Of a stretch of 64,000 nucleotides of DNA, positions 33,528 through 43,300 are shown in pieces. A program made the translations under genes and the position numbers. Position 1 is the first letter of the stretch. The number at the start of each line of letters is the position of its first letter. Source of the DNA: JANRLF01 sp033762815 (GTDB lineage: Bacteria > Bacteroidota > Bacteroidia > Chitinophagales > CAIOSU01); assembly GCA_033762815.1 (NCBI GenBank), contig JANRLF010000004.1:248001-312000 (forward strand), in the 5' to 3' direction. The notes under the pieces were generated by a model, which saw only the letters and a program-made list of their open reading frames with translations, did no database searches and was not told where the DNA came from.

Positions 33528-34541
33528 TTAGCCATTAAATTTCCAATCTATATAGGCCATCGATAAATCAATAGTGGCCTGAATGCCTTTTACATGCGTG
33601 CGTTCAATACCATGTGAGGCTGATACTCCGGGGCCGATGAGCCCTACCCTGAAATTGCCACCAGCCCTAAGAGCAGCGCTTCCATCAGAACCATAGAAGG
33701 GATAGATATCCAGGGCATAAGGTATTTGTTGTTCTTTGGCCAACTGTACCAATTGCTTTCTGAAATTATAGTCATAAGGCCCGGATGAATCCTTTGCGCA
33801 AATAGAGCAAGCAGTTTCTTTTCCTGCACAGCCATCGCCTACAACGCCCATATCTATTACCAAGAGTTCCTCAATAGTTGGCGCATATCCTCCTGCCCCA
33901 CCATGGCCCACTTCTTCGTAATTGGAAAAAAACAGTTCCAGAGGTACTTCCCTACCCTGCTCCTTCACCAATCGTGCTATTTCAAACAAGACAAAACAAC
34001 CAGCCTTGTTATCCATGAACTTTGACTTGACGTAACCACTCTTTAATTGTTGATAATGAGGGTCAAAACAAACAAAATCGCCCACCTGAATACCCAGGGC
34101 TTCTGTAGCCTCTCGGCTATCCGTAATCTCATCCAAGCGCACGTGCATAGTATCGATGCTGCGGGTAGTTTTGTTGGTTTCGTTGTTGACATGTGTTGCA
34201 GGATTATTGAGTAAAAGCGTACCAGTGTACACCTTATCTTCCAATGTCCGCACATGCAAATACGAGCCCTCATAAGCATTCAAGGAAGGACCACCTACCA
34301 AGGAGATTTTCAGTGTTCCATCACTTTTTATTTGTGACACCACCGCGCCCAATGTATCCACATGTGCGGCAATCGCTAAAACAGGATTATCGCCCAAAGT
34401 GCATTTTACGGCTCCTTTGTTGGTAAACTCAGGCTGCCATCCGTAAGATTTCAGCAAGTCATAAATATAGGCACAAGCCCTTTCAGTATAACCACTTGGT
34501 GAGTCAATGCCCACCAGTTCCTTCAAAGTAGTCAAATTCAT
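33528..34541 (-). CDS. M42 family metallo-aminopeptidase
   Basis: A 337-residue dinuclear aminopeptidase of family M42. Metal and catalytic sites are visible in order: AAHVDTLG, KFMDNKAG, NYEEVGHGGA, VIDMG and ASHGIERTH, all expected of the family (about 330-360 residues). Cytosolic, probably trimming peptides from the N-terminus. No link to neighbours beyond convergence with yebC. Confidence 0.92.
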   Translation of the reverse strand: MNLTTLKELVGIDSPSGYTERACAYIYDLLKSYGWQPEFTNKGAVKCTLGDNPVLAIAAHVDTLGAVVSQIKSDGTLKISLVGGPSLNAYEGSYLHVRTLEDKVYTGTLLLNNPATHVNNETNKTTRSIDTMHVRLDEITDSREATEALGIQVGDFVCFDPHYQQLKSGYVKSKFMDNKAGCFVLFEIARLVKEQGREVPLELFFSNYEEVGHGGAGGYAPTIEELLVIDMGVVGDGCAGKETACSICAKDSSGPYDYNFRKQLVQLAKEQQIPYALDIYPFYGSDGSAALRAGGNFRVGLIGPGVSASHGIERTHVKGIQATIDLSMAYIDWKFNG

Positions 34542-34713
34542 GCTATCGGATTAAGTATTCGGTTAGATTACCGAGTGAAAAATTACGATTCAAAAGTTAA
34601 AATCCGAAATATGCTCTGCATTCGACAAGCTTACTTAATCGTTTAAATGCTGAAGGTACAATTTGGTAGCGATGGGGGTTCCTTTACAAACTCCACAATA
34701 CTTGAGCAATCAT

Positions 34714-37104
34714 TTAAGGATTCACATTTAATATCGCTCCAGATTTTACCGTAATGCTAGCAGTTGATGCATTTACATCCACCAATTCTGCATTTACTAT
34801 TTTACCTGAGCTGATATTGCATTGACCATTAATAACTTGCAAACTTTCAGTTACACCGGAGTTTATGTCAAAAGTAGTAATGTTAGTGCTGCTTTGTCTA
34901 TTAACAACCAGCTTTTGAAAACTAGTAGTGCTGGTGCCAGTAATACTTGTATTCCCTGTACCCATAAACCTTACCGTTGCGCCTGTAGTGCCTGTAAGTC
35001 CTAGTACCGAACCGCTATTGTTCGTAAAGCTTCCATATACTTGCAACTCACTGGTGCTATTGTCCATACTCAAGTTAGCCCCAGCTTGTACCGTGATGTT
35101 TCTGCAAAAGGCACCGCTAGCAGAAATCAAGGGGTCGTTGGTCACATTTGGTATCTGTACATCAGTTGCACTGGTGGGTACTCTTCCGTCAGCCCAGTTT
35201 TTACAATTGAACCAGTCGGTGTTCAGGGTCCCTGTCCATAAGCCTGCGGTACCGTTTAAGACATTGACGGTCACTTGGTCGCTGGCGGTGCATCCGTCAG
35301 CATCTGTAACGGTTACGGAGTAAGATGTGCTGACTGTATTGCTTGCGGAGGGATTGGCAGTGCCGGCATTGCTAAGCGATGCCGAGGGGCTCCAGGAATA
35401 AGTGACAGTGCCAATAGTATTCGTAGCTGAGGCAAGCAACGAATTCGGTCCACCAGGACAGCCTGTGAAATCGTTGCCCGCATTTACCGAAGGCAAAGGA
35501 CTGGGAGTACCGGGAGAACTGCCTTCCAGTATTACATCATCGATATACCAAAGCTCGTGGCGACGGTTGTTTTTAAGGGTAAAGCGAAAATCAGCAGAGG
35601 AAACCCCAGCTGGCAAGGTAACGGTGAAAACAGATGGCTCCGTATTGATATCTATAATGCTCCCATTGTTGTGCGACAAGGTGATGGAGTTGCTGTTCCA
35701 TGGATAAGTATAATTACCATACCCATCCATGGTAAATGCCGTTTGCCACGAGCCACCATTTGTTCGGCATTCCAATCTTATGTAATCATCGGTATCCACT
35801 CCTGTCCCTGTCCCACATGAAGAACCTGCAAGTTGCGGACCTCCTGTTGAAAGACGAAATTTGAACTTAATATTACTGTAAGAGGAAAGGTTTGCTTCGG
35901 AAAATTGCACGGTTGAGGCAAGGCCTGAAGCATCGGTCAAGCAATCGTTGTAATAAAAGGCGAGACAGGATGTTGAGGAAACCCCTGCCGTATTAGAAGT
36001 GTTGAAAACCCCGCTGCCAGCCGCTGTGGGGGTATATGAATCCCAAGAATTAGCACCATTAAAATTTTGAGTAGCTATACTGGTAACAGCACCAACCGGA
36101 GAAGTGATATTGAAGGCATTGCTGGTGGCATTAGTAAGGCTACCGCAAGTGCCGCTGTAGGTAGCAGTAAAGGTAATATTAGACTGTGTGCTCCTGCTTA
36201 CCACCAAATTGTTGAAGGTAGCCACCCCATTGCTTACGGGTCGGGTGAGGGTGCCACTGATACCGCAGCCACTAAATGCCAAGGTGATATTGCCATTGTT
36301 GCAGCTAGTGACCACAGCATTACTTGCGCAGGCCACAGCTACGTTGAAAGACCCGATAGTATTACCTTGGAGGGTATTGGTGGGTTGCGAGCTGAATATC
36401 AATTTGCTGGCAGTACAGGAGGTGACAGTTGTAAAGGTAATGTTATCAACACCTAGGCCCTGCCCGTTGGTAGAGCCGCCACTGCCGGTATAGGCCCATC
36501 GAAAATAGATACTGCTGCCATGTGCTATATTAAGCCCTGTAATGGTAAAAGATTTACTGATGGTAGTGGGCGGGTTCACTACGGCATTTCCACCATCGGC
36601 TGCATAACTCTGATTGCCGGCTGTTTGCGCTGTCCAACTACTACCATTGGTGCTGCTAAAAAATGTCCAATCAAAAGCCCTAGTGCCAGTACGATATTTT
36701 TCATAATCGAAAGTTATATCAAGACTGGTAATGGTGGCTCCTGTATTGTTTTGTAACTGCACCATCAAGTTCTGCGGAGAGCTAAAGGAGCCTGAAGTCA
36801 AGAAACCCACTGCCCTATCGGTAGAACTAGCGTTCACCCCATTGGCAAAGTTGTATGCACCCCCAGTAGAATTGCTGGCCATAGCCCCTGTACCGCTGGT
36901 ACCGCCTGCTTGGGTGGTACTTGTTGTGCCTGATGAGAAAACAGGTGATGTGCCGCCGGCAATTCGGAACCCATTAGGTAAATTAGCTGTAGCACTACTT
37001 CCTATACTGTTAAAGTTTTCGCTTACTGAACTGGAAGATAGTACCATTTGTGCTTGCAATGAATTGTATATGAAGCAGAAGAAAAAAAGCAATCCATATC
37101 TCAT
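34714..37104 (-). CDS. Large exported surface protein with Ig/PKD-like domains
   Basis: A 796-residue exported protein started at ATG 37104 (TTG 37113 is 3 codons upstream). After the signal peptide (LLFFFCFIYNSLQAQ) come jelly-roll-like and Ig-like beta regions, with a PKD-like stretch near residue 590 (TVTYSWSPSASLSNAG, VTVTDADGCTASDQV). The C-terminus (VKSGAILNVNP) is not a typical type IX sorting domain, so the end may be shortened or the protein may be exported otherwise. Composition is rich in Ser, Thr, Gly and Asn, usual for adhesins. Function unknown. Confidence 0.7.
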   Translation of the reverse strand: MRYGLLFFFCFIYNSLQAQMVLSSSSVSENFNSIGSSATANLPNGFRIAGGTSPVFSSGTTSTTQAGGTSGTGAMASNSTGGAYNFANGVNASSTDRAVGFLTSGSFSSPQNLMVQLQNNTGATITSLDITFDYEKYRTGTRAFDWTFFSSTNGSSWTAQTAGNQSYAADGGNAVVNPPTTISKSFTITGLNIAHGSSIYFRWAYTGSGGSTNGQGLGVDNITFTTVTSCTASKLIFSSQPTNTLQGNTIGSFNVAVACASNAVVTSCNNGNITLAFSGCGISGTLTRPVSNGVATFNNLVVSRSTQSNITFTATYSGTCGSLTNATSNAFNITSPVGAVTSIATQNFNGANSWDSYTPTAAGSGVFNTSNTAGVSSTSCLAFYYNDCLTDASGLASTVQFSEANLSSYSNIKFKFRLSTGGPQLAGSSCGTGTGVDTDDYIRLECRTNGGSWQTAFTMDGYGNYTYPWNSNSITLSHNNGSIIDINTEPSVFTVTLPAGVSSADFRFTLKNNRRHELWYIDDVILEGSSPGTPSPLPSVNAGNDFTGCPGGPNSLLASATNTIGTVTYSWSPSASLSNAGTANPSASNTVSTSYSVTVTDADGCTASDQVTVNVLNGTAGLWTGTLNTDWFNCKNWADGRVPTSATDVQIPNVTNDPLISASGAFCRNITVQAGANLSMDNSTSELQVYGSFTNNSGSVLGLTGTTGATVRFMGTGNTSITGTSTTSFQKLVVNRQSSTNITTFDINSGVTESLQVINGQCNISSGKIVNAELVDVNASTASITVKSGAILNVNP

Positions 37105-37156
37105 AGCTAGCAAGTTTTAACACATGGTAAAATACACTTGCCATGTTAACTAGCTA
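37104..37156 (-). other. Imperfect inverted repeat in the 5' leader of the surface-protein gene
   Basis: TAGCTAG (37104-37110) is mirrored by CTAGCTA (37150-37156), and TTAACACATGG (37117-37127) by CCATGTTAA (37141-37149) with a small bulge. It abuts the start codon and could fold in the mRNA or be an operator. Confidence 0.35.
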
Positions 37157-37270
37157 CCCGATTAGTATTATTTAAAAACAAAATTAATATTAATATTACA
37201 CTAAAGGGTTAAGCAAAGGTTACGCAACTACGTTAAAGAAGGTATAGATGTAGTAGCATATACCTAAAAT

Positions 37271-37302
37271 GAAAACAGCCGGCTTACGGGCCGGCTGTTT
37301 TC
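37271..37302. terminator. Strong bidirectional terminator below the giant adhesin gene
   Basis: GAAAACAGCCGGC (37271-37283) and GCCGGCTGTTTTC (37290-37302) form a perfect 13-bp stem with a 6-base loop, and T-rich bases follow on both strands. It is 26 bases past the stop of the minus-strand giant gene. Confidence 0.85.
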
Positions 37303-37327
37303 ATTTCAGGCAATAATCCATCTCCAC

Positions 37328-40300
37328 TTATTCCACTTTCACCATTTTGCCTGTTGTAGTATTCACTGTGCCATTAGCATCAGTAGTTTTAATCATATAA
37401 ATGTACTGTCCGGCAGTTAATACGGTGTTGGTAGTGTCTTCACCATTCCAAGTAGCTGTGTACTTACCTGCAGACTGCATTTCGCTTACCAGCACTTTTA
37501 CTTCTTTGCCAGTCATATCAAAAATGCGTACTTCCACAGTTGCATCCACTGGCAATTCATAGCTGATGGCCACCATATTGCTGAACGGATTGGGATAGCT
37601 GGTGCTTACCAATTCCATCGGCAACTCATTGGCTTGATCTTGTGCCTGCTCCATCTCTATTTCCTTGGTAGCTGTTCTGGTGATAAACCCAATTTGCACA
37701 CCAGAAGGAATAGCTACACGGGTACCAGTCAAGCTTGGTGAAGGCTGCTGCCTGCCAGCTAGGATGTTCATGTTCACAGTAGTAGGCTGTGTGGCAAAAT
37801 CCTGACCGTCAAAAGCGTACCAAGTAAAGGCATCAGTGCCTACGAAAGTAGTGTTAGACTGGTATTGCAATTTGTTCAAGTCACTAAGACTTAACACATC
37901 GCCAACATTTACACCCTGTCCACCCTGCAGCTTAAGTGCACCTTCAGCAGGCAAACTAGCAATTTTAAATCCGAAGGCAGGATTGGCATCCTCATCGCTG
38001 TAACCAATTACTACTTCCCTGCTCATGAAACTGTAAGATTGTGCTCTGTACAAGTAGTAGTTCTTCACATTTACTGTTGGAAGGTCATTAGCATTTAGCA
38101 CACTGATATTAATCACCTTTTCAGTGTACTCTCCACCCGCATCGGTACTGCGCAACCTAACGGTATATTGGTTTTTTACTTCAAAATTGAATACCTCGTT
38201 GCTTACCAATTCATTGTTTACTACTGAGAAGGAAGCATTGTCAGCATCACCCGTACCGCTTACCAAGCTGTAAGTATGGCTATCACCAAAGTCTTCGTCC
38301 TGGGTATTGAACATAGTGATAGCAGTACCCACGGTTTGGTTTTCAGCGATGGTTTCACCTAAGTGGAAGATTTGGTCAGGTGACTCGTTCACATTAGTTA
38401 CTTGAATGGTAATTGCTTTTTCAAAGCTGGCACCAGCAGCATCACTTGTTGCTACACGTACACTAAACAGGTTCCTATCTTCATAGTTGAAGCTGATATT
38501 GCTTTGCAGTTTGTTGTTCACAATTGAGAACAAGCTGTTATCGGCATCACCTGTCCCTTGCACCAAAGTGTAAGTGTGACTGTCTACCGCATCTTCATCA
38601 ATGGTGCTAAACAACCCAATGGAAGTACCTGCAGGCAAGTTTTCGTTGGTATTGGTAACCGTGAAATCCAAACCAGTAGGCGCATCATTGTTATCAGTCA
38701 CAGTGATGGTGAAGATATCCTCGCTGAAGTTGCCACCGGCATCTGTACTTCTTACCCTAATGCTGTAGCTATTGTTAGCCTCGAAGTTGTAAGTTGCATT
38801 GGCCTTCAAATCATCATTCACCAAAGTGAACAAGCTATTGTCGATAGCACCAGCACCTTGTACCAATGTATAAGTGAAGGTTTCGTTGCTGTCGGCATCA
38901 GTTGTAGCAAACTTACCGATTAACTGACCCAAGTTTAAGTTTTCACCGATAGTGTTGTTGTTCAGCGTTATAACACCAGGACCTTCATTTACATTGATTA
39001 CCTGTATAACAAACGCCTGTTCGGTAAACGCGCCGCCCAAATCAGTAGCACGTACACGTACGGTATAGCTTGATTTAGTTTCGAAATCGAATACTGCATT
39101 GGTTACCAAATGGTCGCCATCGATATCGAATGCATTGTTATCAGTAGCACCTTGTCCGCTAACCAATGTGAAGGTATTTACATCGTTAGCATCTTCGTCA
39201 TTTACAAACAAATCAGCTACTACGGTACCTATAGGTTGGTTTTCCAAAATGGTGTTATCAGTAATATTCAAAGCCGTTGGGGCATCATTCATATCGGTGA
39301 TGGTTATTACTACAGCTTTCTCGAAAGTAGCACCAGTGTTATCAGTAGTGCTTATACGGATACTGTATGCATTGCGGGTTTCGAAATCGAATACCTCATT
39401 GGTAAGCAACTGGTTTCCTGCAATTGTAAATGAGCTGTTATCTGCATCGCCATTGCCACTTACTAAGCTGTAAGTAAAAGTGTCATTGGCATCTTCATCC
39501 AATGTGGCCAAGCTAGCTACAAAGCTACCAACTGGATAAGTTTCTTCCACAGTTTGGCGGGTCAGATAAATATCTGCAGGTGTATCATTGGCATTCAATA
39601 CACTAATGGTGATTTGCATTTCTTGGGCAGCATTGTTATCGTCCAAGGCAGCTACTCTGATGCTGTAGAATGACCTAGTCTCATAGTTAAATGTTTGAGC
39701 AGCTACCAATTGTCCATTCTGTATCATGAAAGAACCATTGTCAGCATCTCCCAGGCCTGATACCAGATAGAACAATACTGGCGATTGGCCATCCACGTCA
39801 GTAGCGCTAAATGTACCAATCACATCGCCAATGTTGTTATTTTCGGTGATGTTGAGGTTGCTCAAAGCAACATTTGTTGGGCCGTCATTAACGGGTGCTA
39901 CAATGAAGTAGGTGAATGTTTCACTACCTGCCGCACCGTTAGCGTATGCAGTAAAGCCTAATTCATCATTGCCATTGAAATCGATAGCAGGGGTGTATGC
40001 CAAATTAGCTATATCTGCTACAGTTACGCTTTGTCCCAAAGTAACAGGCAAACCTGATACTGATACATTGCCATGCTGAGGTAAGGTAGTGATGACAATA
40101 TGAGTCAACACATCACCATCTTCATCAGAAAACAAGGTAGGGATAAAATCTAAGCTAGCTGTTTGCTCTTCATCGATATTCAAGGTAGTGCTTGTTACCA
40201 CAGGCAAGTCATCAATGGAGTTAATCACTACATCAATTGTTGCATCTTGGGCAGCAAACACCTGACCATCAGTTGCATTTATCAAGAAAGCGTCAGTACC

Positions 40301-43300
40301 ATAATAGTTGGCAGCAGGAGTATAAGTGAGGCCTCCCATTTGTGATAAAGTCAATACATCACCAGTCGCAACAGGGGCGCCAGCAATTGTTAACTGGCCA
40401 TTTATAGGCAAGCTAACAATTTTAACACCTGTGGGTAGATTGCCATCTGGGTCGCTGAACATAGAAGGGCTCAACTGATTGCCTACCAATATAGCCACAT
40501 CCTCATCGGTTACGATGGTAGTGCCAGTAATAGTGGGCAATTCATTAACATCTACTAAGCTTACGGTTACTAAAGCATCTGCAGTATAAGTGCCGTCAGA
40601 TACCCTTACTGTGAAAGTGATGCTGGCATTGCTTTCGAAATCCAATACACTTGCATCGGCCACAGTAACTTCACCAGTATTCTGGTCGATTGCAAAAGCA
40701 CCAGCTACTGATTGGGATACGATGCTGTAGGTGATTACACTGTTAGCATCAACATCTGTAGCAGTTAAGGTACCTACTGTTGCACCGTTGGTACTGTTTT
40801 CATTGATGCTGAACAATGCATCGGACAAGCTTGGCATTTCATTGATATCATTGATATTGATAGTGAATACTGCTTGTTCGGTTAAAGAACCATCGCTGAC
40901 TTCCACCGTAATCGTGAAGCTTTGGTAATTTTCATGGTCCATGAATGATTCGTCATACACGCTTATATCGCCAGTAGTATTATCAATGGTGAATACATCT
41001 GGACGAGAAGCACCTACAATGGTATAAGTCAAAGCATCACCATCGATATCGGTACCTCCTGCATTGGCTATGAATTGGCCATTGGCGCTATTCTCATCAA
41101 CACTAAGAGTCGAACTTGCAATAGATGGCCCTTCATTTATATTGGTTACTTGTACCGTTATATTGGCATCCTGAGTTAAAACTCCATCAGATACCCTAAC
41201 CACCAAGTCAATAGTAGGATTTGTTTCAAAATTGAACGCGGTGGCATCATCTATTACCAACTCATTGGTGCCAGCAGCTACAGCAATAGCATTAGGAACG
41301 GATTGCGAAACAATGCTATAAGTCAAGGCGTCGCCGTCAATGTCGCTACCACTCAAGGCACCTATGAATTCACCTGTAGGTAAGTTTTCTTCCACAGAGA
41401 ATTGGTCATCGGCTACTATTGGAGCTTCATTCACATTGGAAATATTGATGGTAACCAAGCCGGTGCTTGATTTAGCACCATCAGTTACACTTACGGTTAG
41501 GCTCATGCTGGTATATGCCTCATAGTTCAGCATATAAGCATTGTTTACGGAAATTGCACCAGTAGTGCTATTGATTGTAAAAGCACCTGGTACGGATTGG
41601 GAAACGATAGCATAAGTGATAATATCGTTTTCAGAGTCAGTAGCCAATAAGTTGGCTATTACAGTACCATTGCTAGTATTTTCAACTACACCAAAAGTTG
41701 TATCAGTTAATACTGGGGCGTCATTGGTGGCATTGATATTAAGGTTCAATACGTCATTATCCGTCAATGAGCCACCCGCACCTGAGTTTCCATTATCGTT
41801 GATAGCGATTGATAACTGGTCACTACCAGTATAGTTAAGGTTAGATAAATAAGTCAATCCACCATTGCTGATAAGGGTATTGATATCGCTTAGTGAACCA
41901 TCCAAAATAATGCTAGCAGTACCGTTGTTGGTTACAGCAGCACCCCCCGTGGCAGTTAGCGTGCCATTACTTACTGATAAGGTAGCCGTGATATTGCCAC
42001 TAGCAGCATCAATATCGTTCAATTGGAACTGGTTGATTACGAAGCTAGAATCTTCATAACCCTGTATGGTTGAAATAGGGCCGTTCACAACCATGTAAGT
42101 AGCACCTTGTAAATTACCTGCAGGTTGACCGCTCACAGAGTTAGGAACATCGTTGCCACCTTCGGTACCTTTGTATAAAGCCTTTAGGCCAGATTCGCTA
42201 CCGGTCAGGTCGCGATGCATATCTGCTTGGATTTCTGATTGACTACGGGCAATATCCCATATACGGATATCTTTCATCCTTCCATCAAAGTATTCATCGG
42301 CCCAGTTGCTCTTTCCAATATAGCAATTGCTGCGGCTAGTGGTAGTTGGGTCAAAGGTTGCGCCAGAGGCTACTGGTACGCCATCCCAGTAAATGGTAGA
42401 AGTTCCCATACCATCCCATACACAAGCTACATGCACCCATTGATTGGTAGGTATTACAGTGTTAGTTATGGTCAAGCTATTGCCACTGCTAAACGAGCCA
42501 TTAAATACTTCAGCAAACATTAAACCACTGGTACCATGAAACCCTAACTCAATATTGTCAGAAGCAGGCCCATTACCGAAGTCGATAATACGTGACCAGT
42601 TTTTGTGAGGATCATCTACATTAATCCAAGCTTCAACGGTCATATCGCCCCCTATTTCAGGATCAGATATTACTACGTGCTCACTACCACCTCCAAAATT
42701 CAAGGCATTAGTGGCTGAAATAACCACATCCGGCGCATCGTTAACGGGTGTAACTTCAATACTAGCAGTAGCTTCCTGTGAGCTAAATGCTGTATTTGCA
42801 CCATTGGTAGTCACATCAATCGGGTTTCCATTAGAACCCATTGTTTGGTCCCAAGCGCGGAAAGTAAAGCTGGCGGTACCAGTGAAATCTGCATTAGGCA
42901 TGAAGCGAATCAAAACACCAGGTGTAAAAGGCATAGCGGCTGATGGTGAAATGGTATTGCCACCTGCGGTATAGTCAAATCCGAACCAAGTGTTGCCACC
43001 ATCGGTTGAACGTTGCCATTGGCCATTGCTGCTCATACCAGTTACTACAATACCTACGATATCTCCATTTGGGTCAGTATAATTGGTGCCCAATATATCA
43101 CCTACGCTCATGCCAGTATTATCACCAGCAGTAATATCTTCGGTGATATCAGGCAATTGATAGTTAGTGCCTGTCAATACAGGGGAAGAACTCGCAGTAG
43201 TTAGATAGGCATAGGCTTTGTTGGTGAATACCTCTCCCAAGCCACCATATTCTATTATTAGGTAATCGGCATTAGAAGTTCCATCATTGTCTTCCCATTC

